From: Bacillota bacterium
GTDB taxonomy: Bacteria > Bacillota > Clostridia > Acetivibrionales > DTU013
Length of the DNA stretch: 64,000 nucleotides
Direction: 5' to 3'
Assembly (NCBI GenBank): GCA_023439545.1
Contig: JAEXNT010000010.1
Location: 62,001 to 126,000, forward strand
The number at the start of each line of letters is the position of its first letter. The first letter of the stretch is position 1. The notes under the pieces were generated by a model, which was not told where the DNA came from, ran no database searches, and was given only the letters and a program-made list of their open reading frames with translations. Below are positions 33,333 through 42,092 of the stretch, piece by piece. The position numbers and the translations under genes are program-made.

Positions 33333-34172
33333 ATGGTAAATATGAGGCTATACAGAAATATGGCCAGGCTTTCAGGCCTGGATATGTTTTATCTCGACAC
33401 AAGAACCCCCGGCCCTGCTATCCTTTGCCTGCACGGAAGATGGGGGAGGGCGGAGGTGTGGTCCGATTTCATGCTGCATTACGGCGACCGGTACAGGATC
33501 ATTGCGCCGGATCAAAGAGGCCATGGATTGAGCGGTAAACCCGGGACGGAGTATACCGTGGAAGAAATGGCCGGGGACGTTGTTGAGCTTATGGATCATT
33601 TGGGAATAGCTTCGGCTATTTTTGCCGGCCATTCCATGGGCGGGGCAATAGTCGGCTATCTGGCGGCCAAATACCCGGGATATGTAAAAGCTGCAGCCAT
33701 ACTCGACAAATCTGCCGCAGGGCCCGCTATCGCGGAGAAGAAGCCGGCGCCGGAAAGAACTGAGCTCAAAGATCCATACACAGGAGAATGGCCTTTGCCG
33801 TTTTCTACGTTGGATGAAGCAATGGATTTCTTGCATCGGAATTCTCATTCCGAGTTGGAATATCAATATTTCATGAGAAGCCTGGCGGAAACAGTCGAAG
33901 GGTACAAAATGCTGTTCAGCTCCGAAGCCATGGCATTGAATATCGCAAATTACATAGGCTGGTACGATCTGTTGCCTGATATTCGCTGCCCTGTTCTTTT
34001 GGTCAGGTCCAAAAGCCATGAAGCCGTACCGGATGAAGACTATGCAAAAATGCAGGCTCTTCTGAAGAATTGCACTGCACGGGAAATGTCCCATCCCGAT
34101 CACAATGTTTTTTTGAGCAATAAGGAAGAATTCTACGGTTATTTCGACGGGTTTTTGAAAAAGATCCTGTAG
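33333..34172 (+). CDS. Alpha/beta hydrolase
   Basis: The 279-residue protein has the alpha/beta-hydrolase core: oxyanion strand 'PAILCLHGRWG', 'DQRGHGLSGKPG', nucleophile elbow GHSMGG, and a catalytic-type His in 'HPDHNVF'. It resembles the haloperoxidase/esterase group; the substrate is unknown. AGGAGA lies before the ATG. The promoter carries a LexA-like box, so damage-inducible expression is a reasonable guess. Confidence 0.9.
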   Translation: MVNMRLYRNMARLSGLDMFYLDTRTPGPAILCLHGRWGRAEVWSDFMLHYGDRYRIIAPDQRGHGLSGKPGTEYTVEEMAGDVVELMDHLGIASAIFAGHSMGGAIVGYLAAKYPGYVKAAAILDKSAAGPAIAEKKPAPERTELKDPYTGEWPLPFSTLDEAMDFLHRNSHSELEYQYFMRSLAETVEGYKMLFSSEAMALNIANYIGWYDLLPDIRCPVLLVRSKSHEAVPDEDYAKMQALLKNCTAREMSHPDHNVFLSNKEEFYGYFDGFLKKIL

Positions 34173-34247
34173 ATTCAACAGACATAGGCTGCCAGACAAT
34201 GGTATTATGTGTGAAATCAAGTGCTGATAGCAGTGAGAGGTGTTTTT

Positions 34248-34550
34248 ATGAGTGGCGCAGCGGCAGTAATCCACAAACAAAATTCATTGATAAGGTTTTT
34301 TAATGAGGTCGGGGCTGTTGACGCTGAACATGCCATTTTTATCCGCGAATTCAACATAAGAAGAAGCTATGTATTTGAACGGATGGTGTCAAGAGGCGTT
34401 TTCGTCGAATGCGAGCCGGGAAGATTTTTTATCGATAATGTCATGGTACCGGTTTTTATACAGAAGAGGCGAAGTAGAGCGTTGATCACACTGGCCGTCG
34501 TGCTGCTGATCGTGGCTCTGTATTATTTAGTAACGGGAGTGAGGCTGTAA
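34248..34550 (+). CDS. Small protein with C-terminal membrane anchor
   Basis: I do not recognise this 100-residue protein. Its N-terminal 65 residues look like a small winged helix ('EHAIFIREFNIRRSYVFERM', 'GVFVECEPGRFFID'); a basic stretch QKRRSR and one hydrophobic helix ('ALITLAVVLLIVALYYLV') follow. A membrane-tethered DNA-binding or signalling protein is one reading. ATG 34248 lies seven bases after GAGAGG; an upstream in-frame GTG at 34221 lacks a site. The stop is one base before the next start. Confidence 0.75.
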   Translation: MSGAAAVIHKQNSLIRFFNEVGAVDAEHAIFIREFNIRRSYVFERMVSRGVFVECEPGRFFIDNVMVPVFIQKRRSRALITLAVVLLIVALYYLVTGVRL

Positions 34551-34551
34551 A

Positions 34552-35457
34552 ATGAACAATTTACTTAGAAGCGAAGCCGTTAAGCATGGGGACAGGCTAC
34601 AAATAATATTTCCCCATCGTATCGTGGATTTAAGGAACGATATTGAAGAATTTGCCAGGAGCGAGGAGTTGAACGGCTTTCAGAAGTGGATCGTAAACAG
34701 CTTGTACAGCTATGATATCCCCAGTCTGGATTTCACTGTTCGATCTGTGATCATCGTCGCAATATCGCATCCCTTTTATGCGGATGTTGTTTTTACAAGC
34801 AACGGGAAGGAATACTCCGCGAAGTGCCTGGTGCGTGCGGATTTCGACGAAGCCGACGAATACATAAAAACTTTTCTGGACGGCTTCGGATATCGTGCGG
34901 AACGGGCCGGCAACCTTCCATTGAAGCGGTTGGGCGTGCAAAGCGGTCTTTCGGAATACGGAAGAAACAATATCACTTATATAGAAGGGATGGGCAGCAA
35001 TTTTTCATTAGCCGCATATTTTTCAGATATGCCGTGCGAGGAAGACAACTGGAGACAGGCAGTGACTTCAAAGAAATGCGGAAACTGCAGAGTCTGCATC
35101 AATAATTGCCCAACGGGCGCCATAAGAAGTGAAAAATTCCTTATCGACAATCAAAAGTGCCTTTCGGCCTTGAACGAGGTCCCGGGCGACTTCCCCGAAT
35201 GGCTCCCTGTATCCGTACATCACACCTGCTACGATTGTTTGAGATGTCAGGAACATTGTCCGATGAATATTGGTCATATAGATAAAATGGAAAATACTTT
35301 GGCGTTTTCGGAACAGGAAACCGGGATGCTGCTGCAGGGCGAGCCTATCGAAAGCTTTCCGGAAAGCACGAAACAAAAGATATTCGAACTGGGCCTGGAC
35401 GAATGGTACCCGGCAATACCGAGAAATATCAGAATGCTGATGGATATAAGCGCATAA
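34552..35457 (+). CDS. 4Fe-4S double-cluster protein, QueG-related
   Basis: The 301-residue protein has an N-terminal alpha/beta region related to epoxyqueuosine reductase-like proteins and two [4Fe-4S] motifs: 'CGNCRVCINNCPTGAI' and 'CYDCLRCQEHCPMNI'. A helical tail follows. It lacks several QueG core residues, so queuosine synthesis is not claimed; an anaerobic reductase role is likely. It overlaps almost directly with the small membrane protein upstream, so they are probably coupled. Confidence 0.83.
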   Translation: MNNLLRSEAVKHGDRLQIIFPHRIVDLRNDIEEFARSEELNGFQKWIVNSLYSYDIPSLDFTVRSVIIVAISHPFYADVVFTSNGKEYSAKCLVRADFDEADEYIKTFLDGFGYRAERAGNLPLKRLGVQSGLSEYGRNNITYIEGMGSNFSLAAYFSDMPCEEDNWRQAVTSKKCGNCRVCINNCPTGAIRSEKFLIDNQKCLSALNEVPGDFPEWLPVSVHHTCYDCLRCQEHCPMNIGHIDKMENTLAFSEQETGMLLQGEPIESFPESTKQKIFELGLDEWYPAIPRNIRMLMDISA

Positions 35458-35473
35458 ACCGGGGGCATTTAAA

Positions 35474-36529
35474 GTGTTAAAAAAGTTCGTTTTATTCAGC
35501 CTGATTACAAATATACTTTTATTATTTGTCGCCTGTTCGTCCGATAAGTCTGCGGCAGAAACGGCCGTTGCGGAGCAAGCAGCTTCGACAGCCATAACAA
35601 CAGAGAGCCCGGACGGTACTGCGCCGGATAACAGCGTTATGGCGCCTGATTCCAACGGTATGATGCCGGATATCAGCGGTACTGCATCCGATATCAAAGG
35701 CGCCGGGACTGATATTGGCAATACTGCGCCTGACGGTAAAGAAACTCTGCCTGATGCGATCATCAAGACCGACGCTGCCTATGCTACATACGATTCAGAC
35801 AAATTTGAAGCCGATTATGACGGAGACGGGACGGCAGAAAATTTCTATGTCATTACGGATAAGAGTACTTGGAAAGAAAGCGCTATAGGCTGCTCGGCAG
35901 ATATTTGGTTCGAAGATGAAAATGTAGTCAAAAGGGTAGCCGAATGGCAGTGCATCCAGCCGGATACCTACGGAAGCATGGAACTGGCCGGTAAATATTA
36001 TTTCAGATACGATCTGGCATTTGTAACGGAGAGCCAGACGATCTTATTGGGCGTAAAGGACGGAAACGGTATCGAAAGCTACAATTGCAGGGGATTCGCA
36101 GAATTCAGCGATAATACCTGCGATTTTACCGTTACCAATTCAACCTACGATATGGTTTATTTGAAAAGTGACGATCTGACCTGCGGTCATACCTGGAAAA
36201 AGTATTTTTACTATGCGGATGAGAAAGGCTTCCATGAATACGGAGCAAGGAAGATCACCAGGAAAGGCTTCCTTCAATACCCCGGCGCTGACGGGATATT
36301 GGAAGAGATAAGAAAGAAATACGGAAACGAAGGAGTTGCGTTATCCTTTGAATTCCTTAAACGATGCAATGGCTTATTGCATATAAATATCAACTCCGAG
36401 ACTAAGGACGATATCACACATTATTATATAACCTATAAAATTGCTGCAGACGGTACGCTTGCGGAGATCGAAGCCGGGGAGGGGTATTACGCGCCGGCAG
36501 CTGATAAGGACATCGCCGTTTATAAGTGA
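35474..36529 (+). CDS. Lipoprotein with Asp/Pro/Gly repeat linker
   Basis: GTG 35474, eight bases after GGGGGC, starts a 351-residue protein. A signal peptide with lipobox FVAC (Cys21) is followed by ~70 residues of low-complexity linker with imperfect repeats such as 'APDSNGMMPDISGTASDIKG'. A folded outer domain follows ('YDSDKFEADYDGDGTAENFY', 'SADIWFEDENVVKRV'); the early part looks like a calcium-binding FG-GAP/EF-hand-like loop. The function is unknown. Low-complexity linkers recur in other proteins of this window. Confidence 0.82.
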   Translation: MLKKFVLFSLITNILLLFVACSSDKSAAETAVAEQAASTAITTESPDGTAPDNSVMAPDSNGMMPDISGTASDIKGAGTDIGNTAPDGKETLPDAIIKTDAAYATYDSDKFEADYDGDGTAENFYVITDKSTWKESAIGCSADIWFEDENVVKRVAEWQCIQPDTYGSMELAGKYYFRYDLAFVTESQTILLGVKDGNGIESYNCRGFAEFSDNTCDFTVTNSTYDMVYLKSDDLTCGHTWKKYFYYADEKGFHEYGARKITRKGFLQYPGADGILEEIRKKYGNEGVALSFEFLKRCNGLLHININSETKDDITHYYITYKIAADGTLAEIEAGEGYYAPAADKDIAVYK

Positions 36530-36567
36530 TAACTGTCACATAGCACGGGCTGAAAGGATTGAAACAC

Positions 36568-37113
36568 ATGGCCGTGGAGCAGGATCTGATAATAAAGGAA
36601 CTGAAAATGGAAGATTGTACTCCGGATATGCTGAAGGATTTCAACCGCTATCAGGACGTTAAGCGTTGCTGGCGCAAGGAAAACGGCGATAGGATACTGA
36701 AGGATATACCGTTTGTCGAGCAATGGGAGGATAATGAAAAGAAAGAGACCGTCGAAACCTTAAAACGATGTATCGAACTCGGAGGTTCAGTTTTCGGCGC
36801 TTTTACAGGCGGTTGCCTGGTTGGCTTTGCCAGTGTCGACAGGGAATTCATCGGGAGCAAAAAGGAATATGCGCATATGGACATGCTGCATATTTCATTT
36901 GAGCACAGGAGCAAGGGGATAGGAAGGAAAATGTTTGCCGCCGTATGCGAGCGTGCCAGGGAATTCGGGGCCGGGAAGCTGTATATTTCTTCACATTCCT
37001 CCGAGGAGTCACAGGCGTTTTACAAAGCCGTCGGCTGCGTGGAGGCGGAAGAGGTCGACCCTGCCGCAGTCGAAAAGGAGCCTTGCGACTGCCAGATAGA
37101 ATTTGTACTATAA
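36568..37113 (+). CDS. GNAT family N-acetyltransferase
   Basis: The 181-residue protein has the GNAT core: 'GGCLVGFASVDREFIG', 'MDMLHISFEHRSKGIGRKMFAAV' (acetyl-CoA loop) and 'YISSHSSEESQAFYKAVGC'. ATG 36568, nine bases after AAAGGA, is chosen over TTG 36559. The substrate is unknown. The next gene begins 23 bases later. Confidence 0.9.
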   Translation: MAVEQDLIIKELKMEDCTPDMLKDFNRYQDVKRCWRKENGDRILKDIPFVEQWEDNEKKETVETLKRCIELGGSVFGAFTGGCLVGFASVDREFIGSKKEYAHMDMLHISFEHRSKGIGRKMFAAVCERAREFGAGKLYISSHSSEESQAFYKAVGCVEAEEVDPAAVEKEPCDCQIEFVL

Positions 37114-37136
37114 ACCGGCAAAGGAGCGGCAAGAGA

Positions 37137-37667
37137 TTGAAAACCATACTGTCTGAAGATAGATTCAGCTTCATTTCGGAAGAAAGCAAGGCTTTCATTA
37201 CTGCATTCGACGATGAGATCAATAAACTCGGCTATGGCTGCGGCGGCCATATCGGCGAAGGTTACTGCTGGGGCAGGTATATGATCATCTACTCCAAAAA
37301 CGGAGTCAAATACAAACAGGTGGCAGCTAGAATATACATAAGGGACAGTTCTATTGTTCTCAGGCTTTTCCTTAATAATATCGATAAACACCGTAGTTAT
37401 ATCGAGAACTCTAAAAGCTTCATAAAAGAAGTTTTTGAAAGCGAATACGGGAACTGTCGCCGCTGCCATAATGATAAGGGCGGCATATGTAAATTCAGGA
37501 AAGCTTATACGTTGGAAAACAGGTTAATAGAAAAATGCAATGGATATACCTTTGAATTCAACGGACCTGATTTGGTAAAATTGTCTGATTATATGGGCCT
37601 TATAAAAGAGTTTTACGCCCCTAAAGACCACTATAAAAGAGGAAAATCGACCGGCCGACTCGTATAA
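37137..37667 (+). CDS. Conserved clostridial protein with CxxC-x8-C motif
   Basis: This 176-residue protein begins 'KTILSEDRFSFISEESKAFI', has a small alpha/beta domain ('GGHIGEGYCWGRYMIIYSK', 'AARIYIRDSSIVLRLF') and a zinc-like site 'CRRCHNDKGGICKFRKAY'. I know similar clostridial proteins but no assigned function. The start TTG 37137 follows AAGGAG by ten bases. No signal or membrane segment is present. Confidence 0.8.
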   Translation: MKTILSEDRFSFISEESKAFITAFDDEINKLGYGCGGHIGEGYCWGRYMIIYSKNGVKYKQVAARIYIRDSSIVLRLFLNNIDKHRSYIENSKSFIKEVFESEYGNCRRCHNDKGGICKFRKAYTLENRLIEKCNGYTFEFNGPDLVKLSDYMGLIKEFYAPKDHYKRGKSTGRLV

Positions 37668-37694
37668 TGTGAAAAGATAGAGGAGGTATATAAA

Positions 37695-37895
37695 ATGGAA
37701 TCTTGGGAATACCAGACGATACAACTGGAAACTCACGGGGTAATGGGCGGCATCGTCGACATTACGTCTTTCCAAAACGAACTCAATGACCTTGGAAGGG
37801 AAGGCTGGGAGCTTGTCACATGCTTCGATACGAATATGAACTCTGGACAAACCCGTTACGTTATCGGGGTTTTCAAGCGTAAACGCCAGTTTTAA
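37695..37895 (+). CDS. DUF4177-like small protein
   Basis: The 66-residue protein has the DUF4177 pattern 'WEYQTIQLETHG', 'FQNELNDLGREGWELVTCF' and 'GVFKRKR'. It is a small beta-alpha-beta-beta domain of unknown function. AGGAGGT lies close upstream of the ATG. Confidence 0.85.
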   Translation: MESWEYQTIQLETHGVMGGIVDITSFQNELNDLGREGWELVTCFDTNMNSGQTRYVIGVFKRKRQF

Positions 37896-37954
37896 ACACA
37901 GTATCTCCGGAACTTTTTTGTAAGCATATCGTCAAAATGTTCCGGGGTGATTTT

Positions 37955-38233
37955 ATGAGGGCCAAATACCTTTTTAGCTTTGTATTGTTTCTTGGTATGA
38001 GTCTGCTTTGTTCGCCGAACAGCGTTGCGTCGACCGTATATGATTCCGATAAGCCTGACGTGTTTTCGAATAGCGCATCCCATGATTCGGGTATATTGAA
38101 CGGCACTTTCAGTTCGATAGATCCTGGCATGATCGTTAACCCAAAGTATAATTGTGATCCAAGAATGTGCATAACGACTGTTCACAGTATTGATCCCGGA
38201 TTTCTCATAAGGGATCGACAAAATAAAAGATAA
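37955..38233 (+). CDS. Small secreted protein
   Basis: The 92-residue product has a basic N-terminus and a hydrophobic signal ('FSFVLFLGMSLLCSPNSVAS'), with likely cleavage near residue 27. The mature part is about 65 residues with three Gly/Asp-rich loops ('HDSGILNGTFSSIDPGM') and two Cys near 'DPRMC'. I do not recognise it. ATG 37955 follows GGGGTGA. A terminator follows the stop. Confidence 0.7.
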   Translation: MRAKYLFSFVLFLGMSLLCSPNSVASTVYDSDKPDVFSNSASHDSGILNGTFSSIDPGMIVNPKYNCDPRMCITTVHSIDPGFLIRDRQNKR

Positions 38234-38247
38234 CCGTGTTTACAGAT

Positions 38248-38278
38248 AAAGCCCTAAGATCAACGGTCCTAGGGCTTT
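38248..38278 (+). terminator. Rho-independent terminator
   Basis: AAAGCCCTA pairs with TAGGGCTTT around a 13-base loop with a short T-run, after the secreted protein gene. Confidence 0.7.
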
Positions 38279-38339
38279 GTAATTGATTCCGCATAATTCG
38301 AGCCCTGAATGTTTTTGTCAAGCTTACTCACGCGTGTTA

Positions 38340-38368
38340 TTGACTATCCTTACGAGTACATATATAAT
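38340..38368 (+). promoter_or_regulatory. Strong promoter before a GNAT gene
   Basis: TTGACT at 38340-38345, 17 bases, then a perfect TATAAT at 38363-38368. It lies 35 bases before the start at 38403. Confidence 0.8.
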
Positions 38369-38402
38369 AATTTCCAATATTTATATATCGGAGTTGAGTA
38401 TT

Positions 38403-38975
38403 GTGCTGGAGCATAAAGGAACGGTGACGATCGAAACCGAAAGGCTGGTCTTGCGCCGCTTTACCAGGGATGACGCCCCCTGCATATTCAATAACTGGGC
38501 AAACGATATGGATGTATGCAGACATATGAGATGGATGCCTCATAAGGATAAGGAAGAATCGCGTAAAATCCTCAAAGGCTGGCTGGATTCCTACCGCAGG
38601 GAATCTTTTTACCAATGGGCCATAACGCTGAAAAATTCGAATGAGCCTATAGGCGCAATTGCTTTATTCGTAGTCAATGAATCCGATCTTTGCGGAGATA
38701 TCGGGTACTGCATAGGCAGGAAGTACTGGGGGCAGGGGATCGTAGCGGAAGCCCTCAAAGCCTTGCTGAATTTTGCATTTACCTCGGTCGGTTTCAACAG
38801 GATAGAAGCATATCACTCCGTAAACAACCCTGCCTCGGGGAGGGTCATGCAAAAGGCGGGAATGACCTTTGAAGGCATGGCAAAGCAAAAGTACAGAAGT
38901 ATCACGGGCTTCGAAGACAGCAATATGTATTCAATAATAAAAGAGGATTTTGAGCGGATGAAATTAGAAAAATAG
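38403..38975 (+). CDS. GNAT acetyltransferase, RimJ/RimL type
   Basis: This 190-residue protein starts 'TETERLVLRRFTRDDAP' style ('TIETERLVLRRF') and contains 'GYCIGRKYWGQGIVAEALKALL' and 'YHSVNNPASGRVMQKAGMT', the RimJ/RimL pattern for N-terminal or antibiotic acetylation. The start is GTG 38403 with CGGAG nine bases before it; longer upstream reading lies before the promoter. The substrate is unknown. Confidence 0.9.
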   Translation: MLEHKGTVTIETERLVLRRFTRDDAPCIFNNWANDMDVCRHMRWMPHKDKEESRKILKGWLDSYRRESFYQWAITLKNSNEPIGAIALFVVNESDLCGDIGYCIGRKYWGQGIVAEALKALLNFAFTSVGFNRIEAYHSVNNPASGRVMQKAGMTFEGMAKQKYRSITGFEDSNMYSIIKEDFERMKLEK

Positions 38976-39057
38976 ATTCAATATGGTACGGTACCCGAAT
39001 ATTAAGCGTGAGCTTATAATGGAAAGCGGAAGACGAAAGAAACGCAGGGGGTCAAAT

Positions 39058-39546
39058 ATGAGTAATTCTATATGCATAAGGAAAATAGAGGATGAATTCG
39101 AGGAATGTAATGACGTAATCAGAAGGTCTTTTATCACCGTAGCCGAAGAGTTTAACCTAACCCGGGAGAACGCCCCTAAAAACCCGGCTTTCCTTGGCCC
39201 CGAATCACTGGTCGCAATGAGGGACAAAGGGGTTTCCATGTACGGAGCGTACAGGGATGATATTTGTGTTGGCTTCGTAGCTGTGGAAAAGGCGAAGGAT
39301 GATGTCTTTTACATGGAGAGGCTTGCGGTATTGCCGGAATACAGGCATAACGGGTACGGGCGCGAACTCATCGATTTCGTAATGGACTATGTCGGAAACA
39401 ACGGCGGTAAAAAGGTGTCTATCGGCATTATAAACGAAAATAGGCGCCTCAAGGATTGGTACATAAGCTGCGGGTTTGCAGAAACAGGCACGAAGAAATT
39501 CGAGCATTTGCCTTTTGAAGTCTGCTTTATGGAGAGGACCGTATAG
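39058..39546 (+). CDS. GNAT family N-acetyltransferase
   Basis: The 162-residue protein shows 'YMERLAVLPEYRHNGYGRELIDFV' (acetyl-CoA loop) and 'IINENRRLKDWYISCGF'. ATG 39058 is chosen for its GGGGG site nearby, rather than earlier in-frame ATGs. It is one of several unrelated GNATs in this stretch. The substrate is unknown. Confidence 0.88.
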   Translation: MSNSICIRKIEDEFEECNDVIRRSFITVAEEFNLTRENAPKNPAFLGPESLVAMRDKGVSMYGAYRDDICVGFVAVEKAKDDVFYMERLAVLPEYRHNGYGRELIDFVMDYVGNNGGKKVSIGIINENRRLKDWYISCGFAETGTKKFEHLPFEVCFMERTV

Positions 39547-39578
39547 AAGTATAAGCTACTGAAAGGAAGTGTCGGAGC

Positions 39579-40292
39579 GTGGAGCTTGCCAGGACAAATA
39601 TACCGGCAGAGCGGAAAAAAGCCGTAACTGACCTTTGTATAATTCTTATCGTAACGTTTTTGATCCTCGGAATTTACATGGCTTTTCAATCGTGGTTCAA
39701 TTCTTTTGCCAAAGATAAAAGTATTAATATCCTTATCCGGACCTTGGTAATGGCATTTATGCAGTTTGGCGTGGCGGGGCTCGGGATAACGGTTGTTTCT
39801 ATTATCAGGAAGGAAAGCCTGCCTGGGTACGGACTAAGGACTAAATGTATATTCCCGTCCATAGTGTTCTCAGCGCTGATGTATGTTCCTTATACTGCTT
39901 TTATTGTAGTTAAGGGAGCTTTTGATGGATATATGCCTTTCGGGTCGGTATGGATGACAAATGACATCCTTTCTTCCGAATTTCCCGTAAACGTTGGCGG
40001 AATGCTAATAGTAGCAATCGCCTGGGGTTTTTTCGAGGGCTTTAATTATGTGGTGGTCAGTGAAAAAATAAACGCCATATTTCCGCCGAAGAATATGTGG
40101 CTTAATTGGGGCGCAATCATCAGCGGTGTGATGTGCATCCTAATCCATGGGATGATTGGCGTTACCATCGAAAATATTATTGAAATGCTGGCAGTTTTCA
40201 TCATCATTTATGGCATGCTTGTAGTAAAGGAACGTACCGGTAATGCATGGGGCAGCGTATTTGTATTCATTTTTTTGTGGAATGCATTTTAA
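39579..40292 (+). CDS. CPBP-like integral membrane protein
   Basis: This 237-residue protein has about seven hydrophobic segments. 'AIAWGFFEGFNYVVVSEKIN' and the following 'SGVMCILIHGMIG' resemble a degenerate CPBP (CAAX protease) site, with one Glu and a later His but not the usual EExxxR. Protease activity is therefore doubtful. The start is GTG 39579, nine bases after AAAGGAAG. The tautomerase gene follows. Confidence 0.75.
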   Translation: MELARTNIPAERKKAVTDLCIILIVTFLILGIYMAFQSWFNSFAKDKSINILIRTLVMAFMQFGVAGLGITVVSIIRKESLPGYGLRTKCIFPSIVFSALMYVPYTAFIVVKGAFDGYMPFGSVWMTNDILSSEFPVNVGGMLIVAIAWGFFEGFNYVVVSEKINAIFPPKNMWLNWGAIISGVMCILIHGMIGVTIENIIEMLAVFIIIYGMLVVKERTGNAWGSVFVFIFLWNAF

Positions 40293-40329
40293 CAAGGATT
40301 TTATCCGATTTGAACAAGGAGGCAAAATT

Positions 40330-40734
40330 ATGCCGTTTATTAATCTGAAGCTTGTAAAAGGCCAGGTATCGGACGAACAAAGGGTAAGGCTGTTCGAGGG
40401 TATAACCGACCTCGTGGTGGGGATCATGGGGAGGGACAGGAATTACACCGTAATAACAGTCGACGAACTGGAAGCAAGCCGGTGGTCGGTCGGTGGGAAG
40501 CTGATAAACGTGGGTTCAGATAAAATAGTAACCTTCCTGAATATCAAGGTCTCAAAAGGTACGACCAACCCGGAGGAAATGGAAAATATGATGCATGCCG
40601 TCGGGAAACTGATGTCGGATGTGCTCGGGAACTGCCATGAGACCAATTATTTCATCATTGACGAACTGAATCCCGATGCATGGGGCTACGACGGCATGCC
40701 GATGACTACGAGAAGAAGACTGAACGAACAATAA
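40330..40734 (+). CDS. Two-domain 4-oxalocrotonate tautomerase family protein
   Basis: The 134-residue protein is a tandem of two tautomerase modules. The first begins MPFINLKLVKG, with Pro exposed after Met removal as the catalytic base. The second begins 'VTFLNIKVSKG', where Thr takes the Pro position, so only the first half should be catalytic. The substrate is unknown. AGGAGG precedes ATG 40330. Confidence 0.88.
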   Translation: MPFINLKLVKGQVSDEQRVRLFEGITDLVVGIMGRDRNYTVITVDELEASRWSVGGKLINVGSDKIVTFLNIKVSKGTTNPEEMENMMHAVGKLMSDVLGNCHETNYFIIDELNPDAWGYDGMPMTTRRRLNEQ

Positions 40735-40754
40735 AACAACAAGAGGAGTTGCAA

Positions 40755-41270
40755 ATGGAAAAGGGAGTAAAGCTCTATAACGTTATTTTTCCAATCTGGT
40801 TTTTGATTTTTTTTCCACCGGTGATATTTATAACTCTGATCGGTAATTTCATAATAGATTCTCTGGTGACAGTACTATGTTTTGCGGTTTTTAAATTATC
40901 TTCATTTAAGCTCGACCTGAAAACCTTTTATAAAAGCAATGTGCTCAAAGTATGGATATTCGGGTTTTTATCTGACATTATAGGAGCGGCTCTGCTTTTT
41001 ACTGTAAGCGCATGCGGAACCGGGCTGGGATTGCCAAATGAGTACCTGACGGGAATAAATTACGACCCCTTCGGCAATCCTCCGGCGCTCTTGATAATAG
41101 TGTCTGTAATGCTTGTATCCGCGGCATTTATCCTATTCTTCAACTACAGGTTCACTTTTGTACGGCAGATAGAGGATAAAAAGCTCAGGTTCAAGGTCGC
41201 GCTTACGATAGCGCTGATAACCATGCCATGGACCTTCCTGCTTCCGACCAAATGGTTTTACAGAGGATGA
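40755..41270 (+). CDS. Four-helix membrane protein of unknown function
   Basis: The 171-residue product has four to five hydrophobic segments ('VIFPIWFLIFFPPVIFITLI', 'VLKVWIFGFLSDIIGAALL', 'ALLIIVSVMLVSAAFILFF') and ends 'LPTKWFYRG'. I recognise no family. AAGAGGAG precedes ATG 40755; it follows the tautomerase by 20 bases and is probably cotranscribed. Confidence 0.78.
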   Translation: MEKGVKLYNVIFPIWFLIFFPPVIFITLIGNFIIDSLVTVLCFAVFKLSSFKLDLKTFYKSNVLKVWIFGFLSDIIGAALLFTVSACGTGLGLPNEYLTGINYDPFGNPPALLIIVSVMLVSAAFILFFNYRFTFVRQIEDKKLRFKVALTIALITMPWTFLLPTKWFYRG

Positions 41271-41345
41271 CAATATTATAGCTGAACTTTGCAGTTGAAA
41301 ATATAAAGCTCATTTGGTACAATAAGGATAAACGGGAAGAACTTG

Positions 41346-41371
41346 AACAGCCGGCGAAGACCGGCTGTTTT
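41346..41371 (+). terminator. Rho-independent terminator
   Basis: AACAGCCGG, six-base loop, CCGGCTGTT, then T residues. Confidence 0.85.
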
Positions 41372-41429
41372 CGTCTCGTAATGTATTCGGAAGTAAGGGT
41401 ATGGCTTCATAATCGGGGGTAGTCAGTAA

Positions 41430-42092
41430 ATGGATTTTAATACCGCAGCTGCAGGCTGGGATACTGATAGAAGGATCAAACGTGCAGAAGCAATATCGGA
41501 AGAGATCGCAAAAACAATTCACATAAAGCCGCATTCGAATGCATTGGAATTCGGCTGTGGCACCGGTCTTATCAGCTTCGGGCTCAGGGACAGATTCGAC
41601 CATATAACCCTTGTCGACGTTTCAGAAGCTATGGTGGATATGCTTTGCAGAAAAATCGGCGAAGCCGGCATAACCAATATGATCGCACTGAAAGCTGACA
41701 TCCTGGGTGCAGCCGGATTCGGACGGGATGCGGAAGGATTTACTCTGCCGCAGGATAAATACGACGTCATTTATACTTCGATGGCACTGCACCACATCGT
41801 CGATCTGAGCTCCGCGCTGGCCGTTTTTTACGGTCTGCTCTGCTGCGGAGGTACCGTCTGCATAGTGGACCTGACGCAGGACGACGGCAGTTTTCACAGG
41901 CTGGAGAAGGATTTCAACGGCCATAACGGTTTCGAACAGGAGGAACTGAAGGCTGCGTTGAAGGATAAAGGCTTTGCCGACGTCCAAACCAGAGTATTCT
42001 TTGAAGATGTAAAAAGGATCGAGGACAGGGATGTGCCGTATTCATTGTTCATAATGACCGGCAGCAAGCCCGCCGGGAGGGATGAAAAATGA
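41430..42092 (+). CDS. Class I SAM-dependent methyltransferase
   Basis: The 220-residue protein has the SAM-binding motif 'ALEFGCGTGLISFGL', then 'ITLVDVSEAMVDML', 'YDVIYTSMALHHIVD' and 'GGTVCIVDLTQDDG'. It is a small-molecule type methyltransferase (UbiE-like). GGGGGT lies nine bases before the ATG. Its stop overlaps the start of the nucleotidyltransferase fusion (ATGA), so the two are coupled. Confidence 0.93.
   Translation: MDFNTAAAGWDTDRRIKRAEAISEEIAKTIHIKPHSNALEFGCGTGLISFGLRDRFDHITLVDVSEAMVDMLCRKIGEAGITNMIALKADILGAAGFGRDAEGFTLPQDKYDVIYTSMALHHIVDLSSALAVFYGLLCCGGTVCIVDLTQDDGSFHRLEKDFNGHNGFEQEELKAALKDKGFADVQTRVFFEDVKRIEDRDVPYSLFIMTGSKPAGRDEK

Noticed and set aside
33372..34280. 302-codon open frame on the minus strand
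   Set aside because: It is antisense to the alpha/beta hydrolase, whose motifs and ribosome binding site are clear; the minus frame has no recognisable domain.
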